The notes: generated by a model not told the origin, from the sequence alone. A stretch of DNA of 7,616 bases from Bryobacterales bacterium (GCA_003164075.1 PLRZ01000342.1:7226-14841), one strand, 5' to 3'. Numbered from the stretch's first letter, positions 1-6,541 are shown. A program made the numbers and translations.

Positions 1-97
1 CGCGAGGGAGCGGTCGTTCAGAGACGTGCTTCCCCAAAACCGTTAAGCACCTGAAGTAGCGGACGAACGTGCAAGGGGCTTACACTAGTCGCTGTCC

Positions 98-430
98 ATG
101 ATGGAGATCGCTCATCGAGAAGTCGCGGCCGGGACGGTGGTGATCACCCTCACCGGCAAGCTGATGCTAGGGCCGGAGGGCGACCAGATCGTCAAACTGG
201 TAGAGGAGCGGCTGGCCGCCGGGACCCGCAAATTCATCTTCGACCTTTCCGGGGTGACGGTAATCGACAGCACCGGCATTGGCCGCTTCATCTCCAGCTT
301 CAACAAGATCATGGCCGCCGGCGGCGAAATGCGCATGGCCGGGGCTACCGGTCACGTGATGCAATCGTTTCGCGTCAGCCTGCTGGACAAAGTCTTCAGT
401 TTTTACCCCAGCCTACAGCAGGCGCTGTAG
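98..430 (+). CDS. STAS-domain anti-sigma factor antagonist (SpoIIAA/RsbV-like)
   Basis: This is a 110-residue single-domain STAS protein, the usual length for SpoIIAA/RsbV-type antagonists. The diagnostic loop I56-D57-S58-T59-G60-I61-G62 is intact. S58 is the serine that a partner anti-sigma kinase phosphorylates in this family. Unphosphorylated antagonists bind the kinase/anti-sigma factor and free a sigma factor; that role here is inferred. No kinase or phosphatase gene lies in the window, so it looks like an orphan antagonist. Two ATGs are adjacent (98 and 101) and neither has a convincing Shine-Dalgarno. A purine stretch, GCAAGGGG, lies about 19 bases upstream, and TACACT at 81-86 could be a -10 box, which would give a very short leader. 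The last 35 bases overlap the 3' end of the convergent VWA gene. The STAS identity is secure; the sigma pathway it serves is unknown. Confidence 0.93.
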   Translation: MMEIAHREVAAGTVVITLTGKLMLGPEGDQIVKLVEERLAAGTRKFIFDLSGVTVIDSTGIGRFISSFNKIMAAGGEMRMAGATGHVMQSFRVSLLDKVFSFYPSLQQAL

Positions 431-2732
431 ACGACTCGACATCGAAATCCGCGGCGCGAGTGATCGACTTGCCGGCCGAATCCATGCCGGTGACGTCCAC
501 GCGATACGCTCCCGCCGGCAGATCTTTGACGGGCAGTTTCAGAATCACCGGAACCATCGGATTCCCCGGGCGGATGTAGCTATCCAGCTTGAAGTTGCCC
601 GACGCCACCTTAGACTCGCCGGTCTTACGGTCGGTGATTTTGATCGCCACCAGAACCGCGGGAGGCTTCTCCTCGGTTAAGCCGGGCTCGTAAATTTCCA
701 GGTACAGGCCGGCCGAATCGGTTGGCTTGAAGCTGTATAGGGCTGCTGGAACGGCCTGCGTGCCAAGAGCCACCAGCGGCACTTTGTCTTCGATCAGCAC
801 CGCGTCCATGCCGGAGTCGGACTGGACCCTGCGCAGGTCCGCGCTCAGAGCCAAGGCACTGACGGCGAACTGCTTGCCGTCGAACGGTTCGATGACCAGC
901 GGCTTCTCGATCTTGCCGAAGTTGTCGCCGCCGGTGCTGAAGACCACCCTGAAATTGTACTGGCCGGTGGCGATATCGAATTGGCTCTCGTAATGGACCG
1001 GCTGCCTGGCGAATTCTTCCACCTGGACCTTGTTATCGAAGTCGAACTTGAGGGTATCGCTGAACTTGGCGCCCACGGCATTGTCCGGCTTGTAGGCGAT
1101 TCCCAGGATGTTCATTTCGGCGTGGAACTTGCCCTTGACCTTCTCGAACTTGAAGCTCTGGCTGGGAATCTCCATGGCCACATTGACGCGGGCTACGTTG
1201 GGCGACGCATAGAAGTACGGAAGCTGCAGCGGGGCGCCCAGCTTGCCGGCCGACGCACCGACGGCGATGGCTTCGAGTTCCGTTTCCGCCGGTTTTCCGG
1301 CCAACACATCCACCTGGCGCACGTTGCAGTACCCGCTGCGCGATCGCACGTTCGAGCCGCCGCGGTCCACTTTGATGCGCAAGGTGTGGCAACTGCCCTC
1401 GGGCGATTCCGCGGGCGAGAAACCGACGATGTAGTACTGGTCTTGCTCGCGGGCAATCTTCTCCATGCCGCCCAACAGATCGTTGGTGTTGACGATGACG
1501 AAACCGCCCGTACCTCCCGCCAGCAGGTACAGGGCATCCTGATTGGAGTCAATGCTGCCCGGGATCACGGGGATAATGCTCCGCGGGTTGCCCAGGGGAT
1601 TGTTGCGGTTGTTCAGCGAGGGGTTCATTACCGTGGTCCCTCCCCCTCCGGGAGTGCCTCCGCGGCCGGCCGTACCGCCGGAAGATCCGGTTCCGTTGCC
1701 GCCGCGCCCGCCCAAGCCGCCGGAGGATCCGGCGCCTGTCCCGGGCGAACTCGTCCCGCCCCCACGTCCTCCGCTGGCGCCCGATCCTGCGCCCGCTCCC
1801 GTTCCTCCTCCTGAACTGCCGCCGCCGGACGCACCACCGCCGGGGGCGCCGCCGCCACGCGCCTGGAACGAGTTCGTAAACGAAGCCAGAGACGGCCCTG
1901 CCGGAGAGCCGAAGAGCGCCAACGGCAACGGATTCTCGTGTCCGATGCCGCGTCCCGGCCCGGGCATTCCTCCGGGCGACGGCGACACCAAACCACGAAC
2001 ATCCACCGGGTACACCGACACGTTGGACTTATTGCAGGCGTCGATGGTGGCCGTCAGCTCCTGGCGCAACTCATCGTTGAGACGAAATCCGGCGGTCAGC
2101 ATAACCACCATCTTGCGGCCGGGTACGTTCGCCAGGCCCTTGGCGAGGCTGCGCAGCCCGAGCAGCACGCTGCTGATTCCAAAGGCCGACTCGGTGTTGA
2201 GAGTGGCAGTCCCGCCGCCGAGCGCCGGGCCATTGCCGGCAGTACTGACCGTAGCCGACTTCGCTCCGTTGATGACGGCACGCAACTGGTCGGCGTCGTT
2301 GGTGAAATTCTGGGTAATCCGCAAGGTGCCGGAGAAATTGGCCACGGCGATGAACTTGTTCGGGCCGGTATTGCTGTCGACGAATTTCTGCGCCGCGGCG
2401 CGGGCCTGCATCTGGTCGCCCATGGACACCGAAGCGTTATCGAAGAAGAGCACCAGGTAGTGCTTCCGATTGTTATTGGGCGAGGCGGGATCGGCCTCGT
2501 AGGTGAAGCTGGTGATTTGCTGTTCTTTGTTGTCTTCGAAAACTTTGAAGTCCTTCTGCGTCAGATCGGGGACATAGTTGCCCTTCTTGTCGGTGACCAC
2601 GGAGTCCACCAGGACCAGCCGGGTTTCCGAACGGATCACCGTCGGGGTGGCAGTGTGGGAAATCTCCTGCGCCCGCCCCGGGGAACCGATCCACAAAATC
2701 GCAGTTAGAAGTGCCGTAGCTTGGAATCGCAT
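396..2732 (-). CDS. Exported VWFA-related Acidobacterial domain protein with Gly-rich insert
   Basis: This is an exported protein of about 778 residues. I prefer the ATG at 2732: GAGG lies six bases before it, and it opens directly into a signal peptide (MRFQATALLTAILWIG, probable cleavage after GRA). A GTG at 2744 would add four residues and overlap the upstream stop. Numbering from that GTG, a beta-rich N-terminal segment (about 41-83, with VTDKKG and DFKVFEDNKEQQI) is typical of the VWFA-related Acidobacterial family. The VWA-like fold begins at LVLFFDNASVSM (97-108) and continues through ANFSG and GRKMVVMLTAGF (209-220). It is interrupted by a Gly/Ser/Ala tract (296-371) and resumes at DALYLLAGGTGGF and QYYIVGFSPA. 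C452 and C473 could form a disulfide. The remaining 300 residues are beta-rich and unassigned. The metal site is not a clean DxSxS. Function is unknown; an extracellular or periplasmic binding role is inferred. It is the second gene of an operon with the 597-residue paralogue. Confidence 0.9.
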   Translation of the reverse strand: MRFQATALLTAILWIGSPGRAQEISHTATPTVIRSETRLVLVDSVVTDKKGNYVPDLTQKDFKVFEDNKEQQITSFTYEADPASPNNNRKHYLVLFFDNASVSMGDQMQARAAAQKFVDSNTGPNKFIAVANFSGTLRITQNFTNDADQLRAVINGAKSATVSTAGNGPALGGGTATLNTESAFGISSVLLGLRSLAKGLANVPGRKMVVMLTAGFRLNDELRQELTATIDACNKSNVSVYPVDVRGLVSPSPGGMPGPGRGIGHENPLPLALFGSPAGPSLASFTNSFQARGGGAPGGGASGGGSSGGGTGAGAGSGASGGRGGGTSSPGTGAGSSGGLGGRGGNGTGSSGGTAGRGGTPGGGGTTVMNPSLNNRNNPLGNPRSIIPVIPGSIDSNQDALYLLAGGTGGFVIVNTNDLLGGMEKIAREQDQYYIVGFSPAESPEGSCHTLRIKVDRGGSNVRSRSGYCNVRQVDVLAGKPAETELEAIAVGASAGKLGAPLQLPYFYASPNVARVNVAMEIPSQSFKFEKVKGKFHAEMNILGIAYKPDNAVGAKFSDTLKFDFDNKVQVEEFARQPVHYESQFDIATGQYNFRVVFSTGGDNFGKIEKPLVIEPFDGKQFAVSALALSADLRRVQSDSGMDAVLIEDKVPLVALGTQAVPAALYSFKPTDSAGLYLEIYEPGLTEEKPPAVLVAIKITDRKTGESKVASGNFKLDSYIRPGNPMVPVILKLPVKDLPAGAYRVDVTGMDSAGKSITRAADFDVESSTAPAVGWGKN
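1632..1859 (-). repeat. Low-complexity Gly-rich coding tract inside VWA gene
   Basis: About 76 codons encode almost only Gly, Ser, Ala, Thr and Arg, with runs such as GGGASGGGSSGGGTGAGAG. The DNA is a degenerate tandem array of GGN/GCN/TCN codons, seen as CCN/GCN runs on the + strand. It sits between the GLVSPSPGG segment and the later TGGFVIVNTNDLLGG part of the VWA fold, so it is probably a disordered loop or spacer, not a separate domain. The opposite strand shows a long Pro-rich open frame here purely as a mirror image. Confidence 0.85.
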
Positions 2733-2740
2733 GCTATACC

Positions 2741-4534
2741 TCACTGAATTGCCACGGCGCCATTCAGCGCCGACATCAGTTGTCCTTCGGAATCCCTGAC
2801 GACCAACCGGATCATGTAAGTTCCGGGCGGAACGGAAAAGTTCGTTTTGATCGCCAGGCCGGTGTTCATTAATTTGGCCAGCGTCTCGTCTTTGAATTTC
2901 ATCTCCAGGGTTTTCCGAATTCCCGAGATGAAGTTGCCGTTGCGGTCGAACACGCCGGAAACAATGGTCAGGACGTTGTCGTTTCGCCCGTCGAGTTTCT
3001 TAAACTGTATGTGCCTGGGGTCCATACGGCAGAGGACGGCGATTGTGGCGTCCTTGTCGCTGGCCTTGAAGTACTGGGTGTGAAGCTCCACCGGCAACTC
3101 GCCCAGTTCCTCGCGGGAAAACAGGGCTTCCTCGATCTCCTGATTGGCGGTCTCCGCGGCATCGGACAGTTTCTTGGGAGCGTAGTAACCCTTGCGCGCC
3201 TGCAGGTTCAAACCCTCTTTCGGCATCGTCTTGACGGTCACTTTCAAGGCGTGAAAACTGCCGTCGAGTTTGAGATTCTGGGGCGAGAAACCGAGCACAT
3301 AGATGTACTCGGGCGCCCCCACCAACTGGCGCATGCCCTCTTCGAGATCGTTGTTGTTTTGAAAGAACGATCCGCCGGTTCCGTACGCCATCTCGGCCAG
3401 CACATCGGCTTGGGCGCTGGCGCTTTGGCGGTCGTACTGCTGCTTCAGAATCGCGAAAGCCGCGGTGGACGTGCGTCCCGATTGGCTGGCATCCAACATC
3501 GGGTCCACCCACAGCCCGCGGGAATCCAGGCCGTTGATCACCACGTTGGCTTTGATGGCGCGATCCAGAACGTCGCTTTTCTCCGGGGTTTGTTCCGAGG
3601 CGATGAATCCGGGGGAAATCAGGACGATGATACGCTGACCGGGCATGGCGGAAATACGGCGCACCACGTCTCTCAGGACCATCAGGGAGACGCGCGTTTC
3701 CTGCTCGGCCGGGGCCAGCACTTGCTGGGCGATCGACCGCGCCTGGGCTATCGCTGTAGACAACTGACTTGAGTCCAGGCCCATACAAATCAACGTCTCC
3801 TGGCCGGCCAGGTTAAGGGCCGAGGTATCCATCTTATTAATGATCATGTCCGCCATGTAGTAACTGATGTCGGGACACTGGGAGATGCCACCCATACTCG
3901 CGATGGACCGGTTGCGGATCAGCAGGAGGGTTGCCTGCAGCTTGTCTATGTCGTCGGTGAAATCGAGCTGGTTCTGGCCGGAGGTGGTATAGATGGCCGC
4001 GCGATCGGTTTTCGGCAGTTTCGCCAGTTGGCGGCTGGCTGCGTCCCGCGCCCGAACCAGATCGGCGAAGGGGAGGTGCGTGTCGTCGAACAAGTAGACG
4101 ACAAAGCGTTCCGGGATGTCGGGTGGCGCCGCGGGTTCGCCTTCCGTGGGGATGGCGTCCACGGTCTTGGCTGCCTTGGCTGCCTGGTCGCCGGATTTTT
4201 CCACCGAGAACCTGATGATCTCCTGCGGCTTGCCCTTATCGAAGACCTGGAAATTCTCCTTGGTGTAGGTCCCCACGGCGCGGCCCTTGGCATCGCGCAC
4301 GACCACTGGCACAGACACCAGGTTGACGCGGGTCTTGAACATGGCAGGGGCTTCTTTGGTGGCCATTTCAGGCGCGTTCTTGTCAACCGGCGGCGTTTGC
4401 GCAGGAGCGGGGGGAGTGGTGGGCGCCGGCGGCGTTTGGACGCTTCCGGACTGGGTCTGGGACAGCGCCGCGGCAGCCGTCAACCAGAGGATCGGGACAG
4501 CGTGGGACAGCGACACTCTTAAAGGCTGTGTCAC
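2741..4534 (-). CDS. Exported VWFA-related Acidobacterial domain protein
   Basis: This 597-residue exported protein is a paralogue of the downstream gene. The GTG at 4534 leads into a signal peptide (hydrophobic VPILWLTAAAAL, likely cut near ALS-Q25). A second GTG at 4516 is possible; neither has a clear Shine-Dalgarno, and an in-frame TGA lies further upstream. A Pro/Ala/Thr linker (about 33-55) follows. Next comes the family N-terminal strand segment (68-111, with VNLVSVPVVVRDAKG and NFQVFDKGKPQEI). The VWA-like domain starts at FVVYLFDDTHLPFADLVRARDAA (144-166) and includes RIIVLISPGF (301-310), GTGGSFFQNNNDL (386-398) and YIYVLGFSP (410-418). The expected DxSxS metal motif is replaced by DDTHLPF. 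C220 and C250 bracket an inserted segment (PDISYYMADMIINKMD) and may pair. The C-terminal 130 residues are beta-rich. The stop TGA overlaps the next gene's GTG and lies nine bases from its preferred ATG, so translation is probably coupled. Molecular function is unknown. Confidence 0.9.
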   Translation of the reverse strand: MTQPLRVSLSHAVPILWLTAAAALSQTQSGSVQTPPAPTTPPAPAQTPPVDKNAPEMATKEAPAMFKTRVNLVSVPVVVRDAKGRAVGTYTKENFQVFDKGKPQEIIRFSVEKSGDQAAKAAKTVDAIPTEGEPAAPPDIPERFVVYLFDDTHLPFADLVRARDAASRQLAKLPKTDRAAIYTTSGQNQLDFTDDIDKLQATLLLIRNRSIASMGGISQCPDISYYMADMIINKMDTSALNLAGQETLICMGLDSSQLSTAIAQARSIAQQVLAPAEQETRVSLMVLRDVVRRISAMPGQRIIVLISPGFIASEQTPEKSDVLDRAIKANVVINGLDSRGLWVDPMLDASQSGRTSTAAFAILKQQYDRQSASAQADVLAEMAYGTGGSFFQNNNDLEEGMRQLVGAPEYIYVLGFSPQNLKLDGSFHALKVTVKTMPKEGLNLQARKGYYAPKKLSDAAETANQEIEEALFSREELGELPVELHTQYFKASDKDATIAVLCRMDPRHIQFKKLDGRNDNVLTIVSGVFDRNGNFISGIRKTLEMKFKDETLAKLMNTGLAIKTNFSVPPGTYMIRLVVRDSEGQLMSALNGAVAIQ

Positions 4535-4549
4535 AACTAGACCAAGCCT

Positions 4550-4555
4550 ATCATA
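4550..4555 (-). promoter_or_regulatory. Possible -10 box for the VWA operon
   Basis: On the minus strand TATGAT (five of six matches to TATAAT) lies 15 bases before the GTG start of the first VWA gene. No good -35 is seen at the expected spacing. If real, the leader would be only about 10 bases, or about 28 bases if the GTG at 4516 is the start. Confidence 0.25.
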
Positions 4556-4596
4556 CAGGAATCAATCGTTGGCGACACCGGCGGGAAGTAAGAGCG

Positions 4597-4822
4597 TCAG
4601 AACTCCTGACGTCGTGGAATTTGGGATGAGCCCGTTTTCGTGGCGCAGGCACTCATGCCTGCTGGGTCGAGACTCATCTCGACCCTCTTCGCGAGCGGCA
4701 TCCACCGTCCCGGAGCGCCGAGATGAGTCTCGGCGCCGCAGACACGAGTGTCTGCGCCACGTCATGGCCCAGGTCAATTTCCCCAACTATCCGAAATCCC
4801 CAGCCGACATCAGGAGTTCTGA
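4597..4822. mobile_element. MITE-like inverted-repeat element, copy 1
   Basis: This 226-bp non-coding element is bounded by an 18-bp terminal inverted repeat, TCAGAACTCCTGACGTCG at 4597-4614. The right end (4805-4822) reads as TCAGAACTCCTGATGTCG on the opposite strand, 17 of 18 identical. The left subterminal arm (up to 4623, GTGGAATTTG) matches the right arm of the second element at 6254-6280 in 26 of 27 positions. The right subterminal arm contains GATTTCGGAT, matching the left arm of the second copy. The core is a nested hairpin array, described separately. There is no transposase and I see no convincing target-site duplication. It lies between the 3' end of the ene-reductase and the presumed promoter of the VWA operon. 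A non-autonomous MITE- or REP-type element is the best reading; two copies in one window support mobility but do not prove it. Confidence 0.6.
4640..4760. repeat. Nested REP-like inverted repeat with four hairpins
   Basis: Two 46-bp arms (4640-4685 and 4715-4760) are inverted copies, matching at 38 of 46 positions. Each arm holds two smaller hairpins. The outer ones are GCAGGC-ACTCAT-GCCTGC on the left and GCAGACA-CGAG-TGTCTGC on the right. The inner ones are GTCGAGA-CTCA-TCTCGAC and GCCGAGA-TGAG-TCTCGGC. Where the two arms differ within stems, both sides of the stem have usually changed together, so pairing is kept. Open frames across this repeat (peptides with RRHSCL and RRRDSS) are by-products of the repeat and are not called as genes. 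Confidence 0.75.
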
Positions 4823-4827
4823 ACGTA

Positions 4828-4843
4828 TCCCCACGAGTGGGGA
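4828..4843 (-). terminator. Weak hairpin downstream of ene-reductase gene
   Basis: TCCCCA-CGAG-TGGGGA forms a 6-bp GC-rich stem with a 4-base loop, 43 bases past the stop of the minus-strand ene-reductase gene. No U-tract follows on that strand, so intrinsic termination is doubtful. It may instead be part of the repeat-rich intergenic region. Confidence 0.25.
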
Positions 4844-4886
4844 CAGGGCTGCCTGAGAGCGGCCGCGTCACGTCCGCCTTAGAACC

Positions 4887-5948
4887 TTAAAACGCCCGCC
4901 CATACTGCACCGGCGCCTGAACTGTATCCCCTAACGCTTTGCCGGCGTGCAGCGGGAAGTAGGGATCGCGCAGGAATTCGCGGGCCAACAGCACCAGATC
5001 GGCCTGTTCGGCGCGAACGATCTCATCGGCCTGCTGCGGCGTGGTGATCAGCCCCACCGCCGCGGTCCGCACCCCAGCCTCCCGGCGGATGCGAGCGGCG
5101 AAGGGCACCTGATAGCCCGGCGCCAGCGGGATTTTCTGCTGCGGCGCGAGACCGCCCGACGAGCAGTCGATCAAATCCACCCCCAAGGCGCACAGGCGCC
5201 GCGACAGTTCCACCGATTCGCCGATATCCCAGCCGCCTTCCACCCAATCGCTGGCCGAGATGCGCACGAACAGCGGCAGGCGCTCGGGCCACACGGCACG
5301 CACCGCGCGGGCCGTCTCCAGGGCGAAGCGGATGCGGTTTTCGAACGGCCCGCCGTACTCGTCGCCGCGGTGGTTGCTCAAGGGCGACAGGAATTCGTGT
5401 ATCAGGTAGCCATGCGCGAAGTGGAGTTCCACCACCTGAAAGCCGGCGTCCAGGGAGCGCCGGGCCGCGGCGGCGAACGACCCCGCCAAGCCAACGATTT
5501 CGTCCTTCGTCAGTTCCGCCGGGATTGCATAGTCCGGCTGGAACGCCACGGGACTGGGCGCGACGGGTTGCCAGCCGCCGGCTCCCTGGGGAACTGCGCC
5601 GGAGCCCTCCCAAGGGCGGTAGGTGCTGGCTTTCCGGCCGGCATGGGCCAGTTGGATGGCCGCCACCGCGCCCTGCTGCCGTAGAAAGGCGGTGATGCGC
5701 GCCAGGAACTCGATGTGTTCGTCCTTCCAGATGCCCTGGTCTTGCGGGGAAATGCGGCCGCGGGCTTCCACCGCCGAGGCCTCCATGATCACCAGCCCGG
5801 CGCCACCGGCAGCGCGGCTTCCCAGGTGAACCAGGTGCCAGTCATTAGCGAACCCGTCTTCGCTGGAGTACTGGCACATGGGCGAAACCGCGATGCGATT
5901 TCGGAAGGTCACTTCGCGAATCGTAAGAGGAGTGAAGAGAGCGGACAT
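4887..5948 (-). CDS. NADPH-dependent ene-reductase, Old Yellow Enzyme family (YqjM/XenA-like)
   Basis: This is a 353-residue cytosolic FMN-dependent oxidoreductase with a TIM-barrel fold. Family members reduce activated C=C bonds of enones, and often nitro or xenobiotic compounds, with NAD(P)H. The start at 5948 gives MSALFTPLTIREVTFRNRI, which matches the N terminus of this family. GGAGG lies only one base before that ATG, which is closer than usual. Hallmarks of the YqjM/XenA subclass are present: PMCQYS with C25 and Y27, AIQLAHAGRK near the FMN (98-106), and the substrate-binding pair H176 and H179 in HFAHGYLIHEFLSPL. SNHRGDEYGG follows, then LLAREFLRDPYFP near the FMN phosphate, and a terminal PVQYGRAF with an arginine (R351) at the 'arginine finger' position. 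The open frame continues upstream to 6263 through element 2, but that part is non-coding in character. A weak promoter (TTGCCA at 6040-6045, CATAGG at 6018-6023) is possible. The physiological substrate is unknown. Confidence 0.95.
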   Translation of the reverse strand: MSALFTPLTIREVTFRNRIAVSPMCQYSSEDGFANDWHLVHLGSRAAGGAGLVIMEASAVEARGRISPQDQGIWKDEHIEFLARITAFLRQQGAVAAIQLAHAGRKASTYRPWEGSGAVPQGAGGWQPVAPSPVAFQPDYAIPAELTKDEIVGLAGSFAAAARRSLDAGFQVVELHFAHGYLIHEFLSPLSNHRGDEYGGPFENRIRFALETARAVRAVWPERLPLFVRISASDWVEGGWDIGESVELSRRLCALGVDLIDCSSGGLAPQQKIPLAPGYQVPFAARIRREAGVRTAAVGLITTPQQADEIVRAEQADLVLLAREFLRDPYFPLHAGKALGDTVQAPVQYGRAF

Positions 5949-6112
5949 CCCTCCAGTATCGCAGTCCTGCCAAATCGCCCGGATGCCGGCAATGGGTATG
6001 CGTTGGGGAACGAAGCCCCTATGCAGGCCGCTGTGAAACTGGCAAGGGTACCGGCCAGCGCCGCGGAGCGTTTCGCGACACCGTAGTACTAGCCGGCATT
6101 TTTCATCGGGTT

Positions 6113-6280
6113 TCCGAACTCCTGATGTCGCCCCGCAATTTCGGATGGCGTAAGAAAATGGGCCGACCCATTCCTTGCTCGGTGGGGCAGGCGGTGCTCG
6201 CCTGCCGTCTATCCTGTTCAGGCAGCGGGCTTGGTTCACCGCCGGGGTCACTGCAAATTCCACGACATCAGGAGTTCTGA
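6113..6280. mobile_element. MITE-like inverted-repeat element, copy 2 (inverted)
   Basis: This 168-bp element has the same ends as copy 1. The left end at 6113-6130 reads TCCGAACTCCTGATGTCG, one mismatch from the consensus. The right end at 6263-6280 is TCAGAACTCCTGATGTCG on the opposite strand. Its left arm carries ATTTCGGAT and its right arm GTGGAATTTG, the reverse of copy 1, so the two copies are in opposite orientation on either side of the ene-reductase gene. The core is unrelated in sequence to copy 1. It contains AATGGG-CCGA-CCCATT (6157-6172) and the hairpin at 6186-6206. No coding sequence or transposase is present. It occupies most of the 5949-6325 gap; the rest of that gap (5949-6112 and 6281-6325) shows nothing else I can name. 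Confidence 0.55.
6186..6206. repeat. REP-like hairpin in core of element 2
   Basis: A perfect 8-bp stem, GGCAGGCG paired with CGCCTGCC, encloses the loop GTGCT. It resembles the outer stem of the element 1 hairpins (GCAGGC/GCCTGC), though the flanking sequence differs. Confidence 0.6.
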
Positions 6281-6325
6281 TGGTCTAGCTTGCCAGGGGC
6301 CGGTTTCGTTTCGGTACGCAGGACA

Positions 6326-6541
6326 CTACCGCAGCTTACGGAATTCGTCCACGCTCACTCCCATTTGGGCCAGGATTCTCTGAAATAGCGGCGGGCCTAT
6401 TTCACTGCCGCCGTGGATCGGAATCGTGACTGCGCGGCCATCCGGATGAATCCAGCGCTCATGACTCCCAGTCTTACGTCGCCTTTCGAAACCTAGCTGG
6501 ACAGCGGCGCGACGGAAGTCCTCGGCCCTGGCGCTAGGCAT
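6326..6541 (-). CDS. hicA: HicA-family toxin (YcfA-like mRNA interferase)
   Basis: This is a 71-residue protein with the compact dsRBD-like HicA fold. HicA toxins cleave mRNA and are blocked by binding to HicB. The catalytic signature G25-S26-H27 is intact in KTGSHERWIHPDGR, followed by AVTIPIHGGSEIGPPLFQRILAQMGVS, which is the family's typical beta-strand and C-terminal helix. H27 aligns with the active-site histidine of the family. The ATG at 6539-6541 overlaps the end of hicB by eight bases and has no strong Shine-Dalgarno, so translation probably depends on coupling to hicB. It is the last gene of the minus-strand toxin-antitoxin cluster and lies 45 bases from element 2. No lesion is visible, so it should be functional. 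Confidence 0.88.
   Translation of the reverse strand: MPSARAEDFRRAAVQLGFERRRKTGSHERWIHPDGRAVTIPIHGGSEIGPPLFQRILAQMGVSVDEFRKLR

Noticed and set aside
1..97. Possible tail of an upstream gene (short open frames ending at 44 and 54)
   Set aside because: Too short and without recognisable motifs; neither frame can be supported.
981..1814. A 277-codon plus-strand open frame
   Set aside because: Shadow of the VWA gene on the other strand in GC-rich DNA; no family resemblance.
1543..2460. A 305-codon plus-strand open frame rich in proline
   Set aside because: It is the antisense image of the Gly-rich VWA tract (GGN codons read as CCN). It has no ribosome site, and the minus-strand product has a signal peptide and recognisable family motifs.
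3000..3788. Long alternative frames on both strands inside the 597-aa VWA gene
   Set aside because: Compositional shadows; only the 2741-4534 frame has a signal peptide and domain motifs.
4287..4856. Plus-strand 189-codon frame running through the VWA start and the repeat element
   Set aside because: It crosses an operon start and a palindromic repeat and contains repeat-derived RRHSCL strings; no coding evidence.
4947..5684. Plus-strand 245-codon frame opposite the ene-reductase
   Set aside because: Antisense shadow of a gene whose catalytic residues are all on the minus strand.
4597..6280. CRISPR-like repeat array from the recurring TCAGGAGTTCTGA motif
   Set aside because: Four copies occur in inverted pairs at element ends, with unequal spacing and no repeat-spacer periodicity; terminal inverted repeats explain them better.
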